From Photorhabdus cinerea (GTDB lineage: Bacteria > Pseudomonadota > Gammaproteobacteria > Enterobacterales > Enterobacteriaceae), in NCBI RefSeq assembly GCF_011189575.1, contig NZ_PUJW01000013.1, positions 73,490 to 137,489 of the forward strand: DNA of 64,000 nucleotides, read 5' to 3'. Position 1 is the stretch's first letter; each line of letters begins with the position of its first letter. Of this stretch, positions 34,523-43,569 are shown piece after piece. The notes beneath the pieces were generated by a model that searched no databases, had not been told where the DNA came from, and worked only from the letters and a program-made list of their open reading frames with translations. Both the position numbers and the translations under genes were made by a program.

Positions 34523-34974
34523 TTTAATAAATTAACTTATTTTTTGTTTTAAATCAGTGTGTTATTGATGGTTTTTATTCCTTGCTATTACACACTTCTT
34601 ATATTTCTATACAGCATAAATTACATTGAAAAACCAAGTCTAGCAACACTAAACCACAACACATGAGATTTTTTATCTTAGAAAACCTTTATGTATGAGC
34701 TTTATTACCCGGTTAGCTATATAAAGGAATTTCAATAATGTACAAGGTCACCAATATTTCATGGGCTAATAAGTCTTGGGGGAGAATAGTTCGAATTATA
34801 ACAGAATATTTATGGCTGTAGTATTAGCAATAATAAAATAATTAAGACCGAGCACTATCCTGATCCCGGTCTTTTTGTTGATTACGATAATTTTGTAATT
34901 GACTAATAAAATTCCTATTATTTATCAAGATAATTCTAAAGTCTGAGATAGATAACAACTATGAATGTTGAAAG
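34523..34974. other. Intergenic region downstream of tail-fibre array, with repeat and tfa vestige
   Basis: No gene is visible. Bases ~34733-34876 are a diverged copy of the intergenic repeat also found near 36.1 and 37.7 kb, ending in a terminator. Bases ~34881-34915 resemble the last codons of the tfa genes (TTACGATAAT then AATTG), which suggests that a third tfa was deleted. Confidence 0.4.
34854..34876 (-). terminator. Terminator after the third fibre gene
   Basis: AAGACCG and CGGTCTT (34854-34873) form a hairpin flanked by T-runs on the plus strand and A/T-rich DNA on the minus strand. It corresponds to the terminators after the two tfa genes. Confidence 0.6.
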
Positions 34975-35805
34975 TTAGTTATCTGATACCCCTACTACGA
35001 ATATGCGTACAGGCGGAAGGCTTGTACTGCGAGAGTACCAATGTGATATTATTACTAGATTTTCTTTATTGATTTTTAATATATCAGCTCCTTCACCATA
35101 GTTACCGCCATTGATATATCCACCCATACTTGAAAGTATAGCATGAGGTTCATAAGAGTATGCAATTGGGTATGTGATAGTGAATTTCTCCTCGTTAGCT
35201 AAATTTGGAGCCTTTGCATATACAGATTGAAATAAGATATATTTTCTCTCTAATCCGCTCAAAAATGGAATTTTAAGAGTCATGAAGTTATCCCCTTGTG
35301 TAAACAAAGGAGTACCTGCCAATAATAATTCCAATAAACCGAGATTTTTCACAAACTCATTTTTATTGGGAATATCTGCACCATTTTGGTTTTTGGCCAA
35401 TCTGCCATTAGCATTATCATTTACATCGGAAACAAGTTTCTGCGTTGCAGCCAGTGTATGACTATTGCCAATAATATCTGTGAGTTGAACAATACCTTTT
35501 TGTGTTAATGAGGCATCAGGAATTTTTGTTGTGATTTTTTGTTCTAACGCTTTATTTAATTGTGCAGTGAGTTTGGTTATATTACCATCATCCAAAACAT
35601 CACTGCCAGATTCTGTCGCAATAAAATCAGCTACAACAGATGATATTGTTGATGACTGACGTAATGCCTTATTTAATACATGCGTGGTAAGACCGTCTGG
35701 TGAAAACCCAGTCCGCAATTCTGGACTGTTTTCATATAAATTTTGATCCACCACATTAGCACCATTGCTAATAGAAAACGCTTTAAAATCATTCTTTGGA
35801 TTCAT
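34975..35805 (-). CDS. Tail fibre protein (array copy 3)
   Basis: A 276-residue fibre. The first ~140 residues (NDFKAFSISNGANVVDQ ... ATQKLVSDVNDNANGRL) are nearly identical to those of the two neighbouring fibre genes. It includes SLTQKGIVQLTD, a repeat motif of phage tail fibres, then NKNEFVKNLGLLELL. The last ~130 residues are unique and lack the 'W(Q)KLPSGLIxMWG' motif of its paralogues, so the receptor-binding tip is of another type. No intact tfa follows it, unlike the other two cassettes. Confidence 0.8.
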   Translation of the reverse strand: MNPKNDFKAFSISNGANVVDQNLYENSPELRTGFSPDGLTTHVLNKALRQSSTISSVVADFIATESGSDVLDDGNITKLTAQLNKALEQKITTKIPDASLTQKGIVQLTDIIGNSHTLAATQKLVSDVNDNANGRLAKNQNGADIPNKNEFVKNLGLLELLLAGTPLFTQGDNFMTLKIPFLSGLERKYILFQSVYAKAPNLANEEKFTITYPIAYSYEPHAILSSMGGYINGGNYGEGADILKINKENLVIISHWYSRSTSLPPVRIFVVGVSDN

Positions 35806-36193
35806 ATCAATTTTCCTAAGGTTTAATAGTGGGTTTATAGTAATATCTTAAATTATTGTAAGGATAATTTACTGCCTCTTATAGTTTAAGGATAAAAAAC
35901 AATAATTAAATGTTTTTATAACTTATGGTTTTAATTGTTTTTATATGCTTTTAGCAATAAAAAATTCGATACTATCTAAGTAATTAATACTTATTTTATA
36001 GAAACTATCTTAAGTAATTTCCCTATTGGAATATTCATTATGGAAAGTAGATTTCAATAATGTTCGTAGTCACTAATATCGTATGGAGAATAGTTAGAAT
36101 GATAACAAAATATTTATTGTTGTTGTGCTGGCAATAATACAATAACAGAATGATAAAGACCGGGTTCTACCTTTATTCCGGTCTTTTTATTAG
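35806..36193. other. Intergenic region between fibre copy 3 and tfa 2
   Basis: AT-rich DNA without genes. Bases 36048-36189 are one copy of the intergenic repeat (TAGATTTCAATAATG..., CTGGCAATAATACAATAAC..., terminator). The part next to the fibre start probably holds the promoter of copy 3 but no element is clear. Confidence 0.5.
36048..36189. repeat. Repeated intergenic module between tail-fibre cassettes (three copies)
   Basis: Three related stretches lie at 34733-34876, 36048-36189 and 37649-37794. Shared blocks are AGATTTCAAT, GATAACAGAATATTTA, GTGCTGGCAATAATACAAT and a closing hairpin AAAGACCGG/CCGGTCTTT (36156-36187 in this copy). They show that whole fibre-tfa-terminator units were duplicated in tandem. 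Confidence 0.75.
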
Positions 36194-36628
36194 TTACGAT
36201 AATGGTTGAATTGGCCAGTCAATTTCCGGTGCTTTTGAAGTATCAACTCGGTTAAGCATCACGCGGTATTTTTTCCATTCTTTAAATAATAACGTTTCTT
36301 CATCTGTTGCTATATCAAGTTCTACCGCATCAGCCAGTGGCATTATTTCTTTATTTGCGAGAGATATAAATTGCTTTCTTTGGATTTCTGCAATAGATAT
36401 CAATTCCTCTTTCGTTGGAGGTGGAATATCTTCCCAGCAGGGAAGACCATTTTCGTCAGAGGAAAGTATTTTTCCTGTGGGTGGCATTCCCGAAAATTCA
36501 TTGAATATGTCATCAGTTACAGGTATAGGATCATTTGGCCATGAGCCGGCTTCAATATAATCCTGTTGTAATGATAGTGGATAAAATGATTTATTTAATG
36601 CACTGAATACATAGTTTTTATTGTTCAT
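36194..36628 (-). CDS. Tail fibre assembly protein (array copy 2)
   Basis: A 144-residue Tfa protein, closely related to the one at 37800-38234 over its full length. It starts NNKNYVFSALNKSFYPLSLQQDY and ends KKYRVMLNRVDTSKAPEIDWP. GLPCWEDIPPPTKEELISIAE in the middle is the fibre-type region shared by enterobacterial Tfa. AGGAAATT precedes the ATG. It lies 48 bp after its fibre gene and would chaperone that fibre. Confidence 0.88.
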   Translation of the reverse strand: MNNKNYVFSALNKSFYPLSLQQDYIEAGSWPNDPIPVTDDIFNEFSGMPPTGKILSSDENGLPCWEDIPPPTKEELISIAEIQRKQFISLANKEIMPLADAVELDIATDEETLLFKEWKKYRVMLNRVDTSKAPEIDWPIQPLS

Positions 36629-36676
36629 AATTTCCTGCCAACTTTAATTAGATAATCGTCAATTTGATTTTTTAAA

Positions 36677-37399
36677 TTAATATCCTATTGCTATAAAAAA
36701 TGTTTCAACATAGGGGGTGTAAGGAGTATTACTTCTATAACACCGAAACTGACTCTGATTTTCTATTTTTGTTCCAAATATTCCGGCTGAGCCGGGGTCC
36801 CAACCATAGTGAGTTAATGTGATGCTAAAACATTTATTTGGGAATGGTATTGGAAAGCTATTAAGATATCCGCTATTCGGTTGTCCACTTCCACCGAAAG
36901 AAACTAGTGCTATTCCCCACATTATAATTAGACCTGAAGGTAACTTTTGCCAACCATTCTGAGCCAGGTTTGCGGTGAAAGACGACATATTTGGAATTTG
37001 ATTAATTCTATCATTTATATTGGAGACAAGTTTCTGCGTTGCAGCCAATGTATTGCTATTGCCAATTACATCGGTGAGTTGAACAACGCCTTTCTGTGTT
37101 AATGAAGCATCGGGAATTTTTGTTGTAATTTTTTTTTCTAACGCTTTATTTAATTGTGCAGTGAGTTTGGTTATATTACCATCATCCAAAACATCACTGC
37201 CAGATTCTGTCGCAATAAAATCAGCTACAACAGAGGATATCGTTGATGACTGGCGTAATGCTTTATTTAGTACATGCGTGGTAATACCTTCTGGTGGAAA
37301 CCCAGTTCGCAATTCTGGACTATTCTCATATAAATTTTGATCCACTACATTAGCACCATCTTTAATAGAGAACGCTTTAAAATCATTCTTGAGATTCAT
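36677..37399 (-). CDS. Tail fibre protein (array copy 2)
   Basis: A 240-residue fibre. Residues ~1-130 repeat the shared N-terminal module (NDFKAFSIKDGANVVDQNLYEN, VLNKALRQSSTISSVVADF, SLTQKGVVQLTDVIGNSN). The C-terminal ~95 residues have the tip motif GWQKLPSGLIIMWGIALV and end FFIAIGY, as in short-tail-fibre tips of the gp53-like type. It is probably an attachment module plus a receptor-binding tip. The tip is related to that of copy 1 but diverged. Confidence 0.85.
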   Translation of the reverse strand: MNLKNDFKAFSIKDGANVVDQNLYENSPELRTGFPPEGITTHVLNKALRQSSTISSVVADFIATESGSDVLDDGNITKLTAQLNKALEKKITTKIPDASLTQKGVVQLTDVIGNSNTLAATQKLVSNINDRINQIPNMSSFTANLAQNGWQKLPSGLIIMWGIALVSFGGSGQPNSGYLNSFPIPFPNKCFSITLTHYGWDPGSAGIFGTKIENQSQFRCYRSNTPYTPYVETFFIAIGY

Positions 37400-37799
37400 A
37401 TATATTTCCCTAAAGTTCTATAGATAATATCTTAAATTATTGAAGGGATAATTTCCCAACGCTCATAGTCTAGAGATAAAAAAGAATAATTAAATATCTT
37501 TATAACTTATAGGGTTAATTGTTTTTCGTATGTTTTGAGTAATAAATGATTAAATGTTTTTCAATTTAAAGAATTAATATCCAAGTAATTAACACTTATT
37601 TTATATAGACTATATTAAATAATTTCCATATTTAAAGGTTTATACTGGAAAGTAGATTTCAATGACGGGAAAGAACACTAATATTGCATGGAAAATAATT
37701 AGGATGATAACAGAATATTTACTGCTGTTGTGCTGGCAATAATACAATAACAAAATGATAAAGACCGGGTTCTTCCTGAATCCCGGCCTTTTTTATTAA
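37400..37799. other. Intergenic region between fibre copy 2 and tfa 1
   Basis: AT-rich and non-coding. It contains the third copy of the cassette repeat (37649-37794) and its terminator AAAGACCGGG/CCCGGCCTTTTTT (37760-37794). I see no gene in the remainder. Confidence 0.5.
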
Positions 37800-38234
37800 T
37801 TACGATAATGGTGCAATTGGCCAGTCAATTTCCGGTGCTTTCGAAGTATCAACCCGGTTAAGCATGACGCGGTATTTTTTCCATTCTTTAAGTGATAACG
37901 TTTCTTCATCTGTTGCTATATCAAGTTCTACTGCATCAGCCAGTGGCGTTATTTTTTTATTTGCGAGAGATATAAATTTCTTTCTTTGGATTTCCGCAAT
38001 AGATATCAATTCCTCTTTCGTTGGTAGAGGAATATCCTCCCAGTAGGGAAGGCCATCTTCGCCAGAGGAACGTATTTTTCCTTTGGGCGGTATTCCCGAA
38101 AATTCATTGAATATGTCATCAGTTACAGGTACAGGGTCATTTGGCCATGTACCCGATTTAATATAATCTTGCTGTAATGATATCGGATAAAATGCTTTAT
38201 TTAATGCACTGAATACATAGTTTTTATTGTTCAT
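37800..38234 (-). CDS. Tail fibre assembly protein (array copy 1)
   Basis: A 144-residue Tfa protein almost the same as that at 36194-36628, differing at scattered positions (for example KGKIRSSGEDGLPYWEDIP). It lies 1 bp after fibre copy 1, so the pair is one transcript. The terminator at 37760-37794 ends the unit. Confidence 0.88.
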   Translation of the reverse strand: MNNKNYVFSALNKAFYPISLQQDYIKSGTWPNDPVPVTDDIFNEFSGIPPKGKIRSSGEDGLPYWEDIPLPTKEELISIAEIQRKKFISLANKKITPLADAVELDIATDEETLSLKEWKKYRVMLNRVDTSKAPEIDWPIAPLS

Positions 38235-38235
38235 A

Positions 38236-39063
38236 TTAATACCCTATTGCTCTATAAAATGCTGCTACAGGAATTTGTAAATTTGGAATACTGCTAAAAC
38301 ATTGGAATTGGCCATTATTGACCATTATTATTGAAAATGTGCCAGCATGTTGAGGGGCGTTACCAACGTGAGTTAACGTGACGTTGAGACATGTATTCGG
38401 GAATGGGATTGGAAAGTTATTTAAAGCACCAGGTTCGGCATAAGCATTGCCTTTAACTGATGCTATTCCCCACATTTCAATTAAACCCGAAGGTAGTTTT
38501 TGCCATCCGACTTGATTCAGGTTAGCGGTGAAAAATGACATATCAGGCACCTGATTTTCACTATTCCCTATCGTTATCTTTGTTGTATCTGATAAACCAA
38601 GGTTCTTTATAAATTCAGCTTTATCAGGAATGTCTGCGCCGTTTTGGTCTTTTGCCAGTCGATTATTAGCATTATCATTTACATCAGAAACAAGCTTCTG
38701 AGTTGGAGCGAGTGTATTACTGTTGCCTATTTGGTCTGTGAGTTGAATAATTCCTTTTTCTGTTAATGAGGCATCGCGAGTTTCTGTTGTGTTTTTTTGT
38801 TCTAACGCTTTCTTGAATTGGGCGGTGAGTTTGTCTATATCCCCATTATCCAGAACATCATCGCCAGATTGTGTTGCGATAAAATTAGCGACGACAGTGG
38901 ATATGGTTGACGACTGACGTAATGCCTTATTTAATAGTTCGGCGGTAATATTTCCTGTTGGAAACCCAGTTTGCAAATTTTGATCTTTTTCATATATTTC
39001 TTGATTCACTATATTTGCATTTTCACTAATAGAAAAAGCCTTGAAATCATTCTTTTGACTCAT
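38236..39063 (-). CDS. Tail fibre protein (array copy 1)
   Basis: A 275-residue fibre, the first gene of the minus-strand array. The N-terminal ~140 residues are a diverged version of the shared module (NDFKAFSISENANIVNQ, LLNKALRQSSTISTVVANF). DQNGADIPDKAEFIKNLGL continues as in copy 3. The tip carries GWQKLPSGLIEMWGIASV and ends AFYRAIGY. The mosaic pattern, with its middle like copy 3 and tip like copy 2, suggests recombination between cassettes. Confidence 0.86.
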   Translation of the reverse strand: MSQKNDFKAFSISENANIVNQEIYEKDQNLQTGFPTGNITAELLNKALRQSSTISTVVANFIATQSGDDVLDNGDIDKLTAQFKKALEQKNTTETRDASLTEKGIIQLTDQIGNSNTLAPTQKLVSDVNDNANNRLAKDQNGADIPDKAEFIKNLGLSDTTKITIGNSENQVPDMSFFTANLNQVGWQKLPSGLIEMWGIASVKGNAYAEPGALNNFPIPFPNTCLNVTLTHVGNAPQHAGTFSIIMVNNGQFQCFSSIPNLQIPVAAFYRAIGY

Positions 39064-39791
39064 ATATTTTCTCCAATTAAGTACTGCATTTTATAAGCAA
39101 TATAGTGAATTTTTATAGAAATAATTTTTCCCTATTCACGCCGGCTATAGTTTAGTGAGAAAAAAGAATAATGGAATATTCTTATAACTTATGGGGTTAA
39201 CTATTTTTATATAATTGGCGGTAATAAGTGTTTTAATGTTTTGTAATCTGAAATATATCTAAACTATTTGTATTTAATGTTTGAAAATGATTTCTATTAA
39301 TTCCATTTAGGGTCTGAAAAGGTTGGGTGATTGCTATTATCTAAGTCTGTTTTTTCTAATTATCTGTAGTAGGTGTGTATAATATTGCTCAATAATATGA
39401 ATTTCATTGCTGATATTAAGATGTCAATGTTGAGTTATATTTTTTTGATAAGGCTAAAATAAATGTTTTAATAAATAAAATCTATTCTATCTATGTGATT
39501 GACTGTATTAAATTGCAATAATATTTTCATTAATAAAGTCTCATTTATTAACTGGGGGAGTTATGTGGTATGACTGAATTGGTTTAATCTTATCGAATTT
39601 GTAATAATTATGAAGTTATTTATATTCATATAAAGGAGTTGGTTGGGTTAAATTAATCATTTTATTTTTTTAATAAAATGATTATTAAAACCAATTCATT
39701 GATTGTTTATCTATTTATGCTAGATTGATTTTTGTAAATTTCCATATGAATGAGTTTTTAATCAATAATATATTTTAGGTTAGGAGGATAA
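39064..39791. other. Long AT-rich gap between divergent fibre genes
   Basis: About 730 bp of very AT-rich DNA with no gene that I can support. A short hairpin-like stretch (TTAATCATTTTATTTTTTTAATAAAATGATTA, near 39654-39685) precedes the plus-strand fibre gene and may be a terminator or operator. The region should contain promoters for both directions, and its base composition suggests H-NS binding. That is inference. Confidence 0.4.
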
Positions 39792-40388
39792 ATGAGTAAT
39801 AAGAATGATTTTAAAGCTTTTTCTATTAGAGATGGTGCTAATGTGGTGGATCAAGATTTATATGAAAATAGTTCAGAGTTGCAATCTGGATTTCCCCCAG
39901 TAGGTCTTACCACGCATGTATTAAATAAGGCGTTACGCCAGTCGTCCACAATAGCTTCTGTCGTGGCTAATTTTATGTCAACGCAGTGTGAAAAGGATGT
40001 TCTGGATAATGGCGATTTGGCAACACTTAATAAGACTTTTACTGATTCATTACAGTGCCATATGAAAAAACAATATCCTGGTAGCCTGTCACCTAACGGT
40101 TATCAACAACTGCCAGGTGGATTAATACTTCAATGGGGAAGACATAATTTTACTCCATTAGCGATAAACAAAGTTATTTTACCAACACCTTTTAAGCATG
40201 GTTGTCTGAGGGTTTTTATGTCACCTGTTGGTGATTGGATATTTCCGATGTCAGCAGCAACTAACGGGACATTGAATACTTTTAACTCCTGGGTTGCTGC
40301 GCGAACTATTAATGCTTATGGAACTGAAATCAGATTATCTGCTAATGATACTTATGTATATGGAGATTATTTCGCAATCGGTTATTAA
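39792..40388 (+). CDS. Tail fibre protein, short form, opposite orientation
   Basis: A 198-residue fibre with the same N-terminal module as the minus-strand copies (NDFKAFSIRDGANVVDQDLYEN, LNKALRQSSTIASVV) but without the central QLTD repeat region. The tip follows directly: SPNGYQQLPGGLILQWG, ending YVYGDYFAIGY. AGGAGG lies five bases before the ATG, so it is probably expressed. No tfa accompanies it; a terminator follows. It looks like a fifth receptor-binding variant, or a shortened one. Confidence 0.85.
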   Translation: MSNKNDFKAFSIRDGANVVDQDLYENSSELQSGFPPVGLTTHVLNKALRQSSTIASVVANFMSTQCEKDVLDNGDLATLNKTFTDSLQCHMKKQYPGSLSPNGYQQLPGGLILQWGRHNFTPLAINKVILPTPFKHGCLRVFMSPVGDWIFPMSAATNGTLNTFNSWVAARTINAYGTEIRLSANDTYVYGDYFAIGY

Positions 40389-40417
40389 TTAACATTGCAA
40401 AAATAAATAATAAAAAT

Positions 40418-40447
40418 AAGCCGGATTTATTCCGGCTTTGTTTTTTT
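40418..40447 (+). terminator. Terminator after the plus-strand fibre gene
   Basis: AAGCCGGA (40418-40425) and TCCGGCTT (40431-40438) form a stem with a 5-base loop, followed by TGTTTTTTT. Confidence 0.9.
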
Positions 40448-40615
40448 ATTTTTAAATATATTGTGTGAATTGATTTTGGGAATATTGCAGTGACATAAAA
40501 TATTTTAAATAATATCAGATATCTATTTTCATGGAAATGATAAGTAAATATATCTGGAAAATAGGAAAAATAAATCGTTATAATTGTCCCTGATATAGTG
40601 AAGAGAGATACCGTA

Positions 40616-41125
40616 GTGACTAAAATATATAGTGATGAATATTGGATGCAGCAGGCGATAGAACGAGCAATAAAAGCCTGGGAGCAGGGGGAAATACCTG
40701 TAGGCGCTGTATTGGTCGCTGACAATGAAATCATTGCTGAAGGCTGGAATCAATCTATTATTGCGCATGATCCCTCTGCTCATGCAGAAGTTATTGCGTT
40801 ACGGAAAGGGGGAGAGCAGTTACAAAATTATCGTCTGCTAAATACCACTTTGTATGTTACTCTTGAGCCTTGTGCTATGTGCGCTGGTGCTATGATACAT
40901 AGCCGGATACAGCGACTAGTTTATGGCGCCAGCGATATGAAAACGGGTGCCGCGGGTTCTTTAATTGATATATTGCGCCATCCTGGTATGAATCATCAAA
41001 TTGAAATTACAGGTGGCGTACTTGCTAAGGAGTGCTCCACGATGTTGAGTGTTTTTTTCAAACAACGTCGGGAGCAACATAAAGCATTAAAAGCCGCCAG
41101 AAGACAGCAGGAAGAAAATCAATAA
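40616..41125 (+). CDS. tadA: tRNA-specific adenosine deaminase
   Basis: A 169-residue zinc enzyme that makes inosine at the wobble position of tRNA-Arg. It has the HAE motif in PSAHAEVIALR and the second zinc cluster PCAMCAGAMIHSRI. GAAGSLIDILRHPGMNH is typical of TadA. The GTG at 40616 aligns with the E. coli MSEVEFSHEYWM start; an earlier GTG at 40598 would add six residues. It sits just past the fibre array, so it marks the right-hand core boundary. Confidence 0.94.
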   Translation: MTKIYSDEYWMQQAIERAIKAWEQGEIPVGAVLVADNEIIAEGWNQSIIAHDPSAHAEVIALRKGGEQLQNYRLLNTTLYVTLEPCAMCAGAMIHSRIQRLVYGASDMKTGAAGSLIDILRHPGMNHQIEITGGVLAKECSTMLSVFFKQRREQHKALKAARRQQEENQ

Positions 41126-41136
41126 ATATGGTTGAT

Positions 41137-43443
41137 TCACTCTTTTAGCACCCATACATGGTACTCGCCGTTTATCATCTCTGCGCCTTCCAGAATTTTC
41201 TCGAAGCCTGGGAATCTCTTATTCCATTCATCGATCTGGCGAATATATTGTAACCAAGGAGAATTTTCATCACCAAAGGATTCTCCCGGCATGATGATTG
41301 GTATACCCGGTGGATAAGGAATAACGCCAACAGCCGATATACGTCCTGCTAGTTTACTGAGTGGGATATGTTCAGTACGGCCTGCCATATGGTCAAGGAA
41401 TGCCTGCCGAGGGAGCTTCACTATATTAGGTAATTGGCCAAATGATCTTGTTTGTTCAATATCCATTTCATATTCTTTTATATATCTGAACATTTCGTCC
41501 GAAATATCTTTTAGTCCCATTTTTTTATAATTTGGGGGATATTGTTTAGTGAGTTTCGGCAAACATTGTTTAAGTGGTGTATTAGCGTCATAGTGTCTCT
41601 TGAAGCTTAATAATACATTGAGCAAAGTGCCCCATTTGCCTTTGGTGACACCGATAGTAAACTGGCAAAGAACGATGAAATCAGTGGTACGTGCAGGTAC
41701 AATGTCGTGCTGGCTCAAATAAGCGGAAAGAATTTCGGCTGGAATGCCATTTTCCATCAGTTCATCATTATCATTCATTCCTGGGCACAAAATACCGACT
41801 TTCATTGGATCAAGTAGGCACCATTCTTCCGATAGATTCTTAAATCCATGCCATTTGTCTCCATCTTTTAATACCCAACAGGAGGGATCATTTGCCAATT
41901 GCTCTCTGCTTGCTTCATGGAAAGGAATTAATTTACCGCTGTCTGAACTGATAATCTCTCTGGCATTCCAGGGTGAGAAGAACCAATCATCTTTTTGTTT
42001 AAATTCATGATGGGTCTTTGCCAAAGTCAGACGGAAGTCCACGGCTTCATTGATAGCACCTTGTATCAGTCTTTGTCCCTGCGGGCCATCCATCATAGCA
42101 GCACCAACTTCATTAGTAGCGATCAGCGGATATAGCGGTGAAGTTGTGGACTGCATCATATAAGACTCATTGAAACGAGAGTGTTCAATGGGTTTTCTGC
42201 CATTGCGGATATGGATATAGGATGATTGCGATAATGCCGCTAGCATTTTATGCGTGGACTGAGTAGCAAATATTGTAGGGCCATTACTATCAAAATCATC
42301 TGGTTCACCACGCATTGAATAACGATGTTTATACATAGGGTTAAAACGGGCATAAGCAAACCAGGCTTCATCAAAGTGAATTTGATCAACACTTTTTGCC
42401 AATAAATCTTCTACTTGTTCTGAGTGATAACATATCCCATCGTAAGTACTGTTGGTTACGACAGCATAAACAGGTTGGCTGTCTGTAGCATGCTCTTTTA
42501 ACGGGTGTTCATTGATGATTTGTTGGATATATTCTGGTTGAAATTGATCTTTAGGAATGGGGCCGATAATGCCATAGCGGTTGCGTTGTGGAATAAGGTA
42601 TATGGGCAAAGCCCCTGTCATTATTAAACCTTGTTCAATGGATTTATGGCAATTGCGGTCGCATATAATAATTTCTTTTTCACCAATAACTGCACTCATG
42701 ATAATACGGTTGGAACCAGAAGTGCCGGTAAGAACACAATAGCTCTGATGAGCACCAAAAACAGTGGCTGCATATTCTTCTGATTCTTTGATTGCACCTG
42801 TATGATCTAAGAGTGAGCCAAGTACTTTCCTTTCTATTCCAAGATCACTTCTGAATAGATTTTCCCCAAAAAAATTGATTAATTCTCTTCCTGCCGCCGT
42901 TTTGGTAAAAGCGACGCCTCCTTGATGTCCAGGAGTAGCCCAAGAATATTCTGGTGACTCTTGGGTATATTGAAGTAATGTTCGAGTGAAAGGAGGTAAT
43001 AACTGAGCATAGTATTTCTTAATCAAGGAATTGGCGCGGGAGGCGATAAATCCAACAGTATCTTCAAGCATCCAGACGAATTCATCTACTAATTTCATTG
43101 CTTCAAGTGTCAGAGTATCTATGCTGGAGTATTCGGCCGTTAGCAGTACCGGGATAGTGATGTTGTGTCTGCGTATTTCTCTCAGTAATTCTGATACTTG
43201 TTCATGAGATTCAGCGTTATTGTCACCTGAAGTCCAGTCAACAAAAATACAGCACAGGGAAGAATCAGAAGAAACCGTTGCTATACCATCTTGAAATGTT
43301 GCAGCAGGGATAACGGCAAAATTGTTCTTTTTCAATGCATCTATTAACTCTGTAAATGCACGACCATTTGCCGTTGCCGGGTTATATACATGGCTGCTTA
43401 CAACCATAATCTTGCTTTGTTCGTTAATATCTAAATTAATCAT
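41137..43443 (-). CDS. adiA: Biodegradative arginine decarboxylase-like enzyme (AdiA-like)
   Basis: A 768-residue PLP enzyme of the Orn/Lys/Arg decarboxylase family. The wing domain (~1-140) is followed by the PLP domain with ATPGHQGGVAF and the PLP-lysine in STHKMLAALSQSS (near residue 399). The C-terminal part GKWGTLLNVLLSFKRHYDANTPL matches AdiA better than CadA or SpeF. It would turn arginine into agmatine, consuming a proton. No AdiC-type antiporter gene is adjacent, so an acid-resistance role is not assured. Substrate choice among basic amino acids is inferred. It is inserted between tadA and mltF. Confidence 0.75.
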   Translation of the reverse strand: MINLDINEQSKIMVVSSHVYNPATANGRAFTELIDALKKNNFAVIPAATFQDGIATVSSDSSLCCIFVDWTSGDNNAESHEQVSELLREIRRHNITIPVLLTAEYSSIDTLTLEAMKLVDEFVWMLEDTVGFIASRANSLIKKYYAQLLPPFTRTLLQYTQESPEYSWATPGHQGGVAFTKTAAGRELINFFGENLFRSDLGIERKVLGSLLDHTGAIKESEEYAATVFGAHQSYCVLTGTSGSNRIIMSAVIGEKEIIICDRNCHKSIEQGLIMTGALPIYLIPQRNRYGIIGPIPKDQFQPEYIQQIINEHPLKEHATDSQPVYAVVTNSTYDGICYHSEQVEDLLAKSVDQIHFDEAWFAYARFNPMYKHRYSMRGEPDDFDSNGPTIFATQSTHKMLAALSQSSYIHIRNGRKPIEHSRFNESYMMQSTTSPLYPLIATNEVGAAMMDGPQGQRLIQGAINEAVDFRLTLAKTHHEFKQKDDWFFSPWNAREIISSDSGKLIPFHEASREQLANDPSCWVLKDGDKWHGFKNLSEEWCLLDPMKVGILCPGMNDNDELMENGIPAEILSAYLSQHDIVPARTTDFIVLCQFTIGVTKGKWGTLLNVLLSFKRHYDANTPLKQCLPKLTKQYPPNYKKMGLKDISDEMFRYIKEYEMDIEQTRSFGQLPNIVKLPRQAFLDHMAGRTEHIPLSKLAGRISAVGVIPYPPGIPIIMPGESFGDENSPWLQYIRQIDEWNKRFPGFEKILEGAEMINGEYHVWVLKE

Positions 43444-43569
43444 GACGCATCCTTTAAGTGAGATAGTATCCTGATAAATTTAGTATAGTTGGTTTAATTT
43501 ACTGTAAAACATAATATGATTGGGGATATATAATTAACTATAGTTGTCTTTTTAGCGGCAGTTAATTGT

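Noticed and set aside
34733..37794. Intergenic repeats of the fibre array as a CRISPR array
   Set aside because: The repeats are ~140 bp, diverged, contain terminators and are separated by whole genes.
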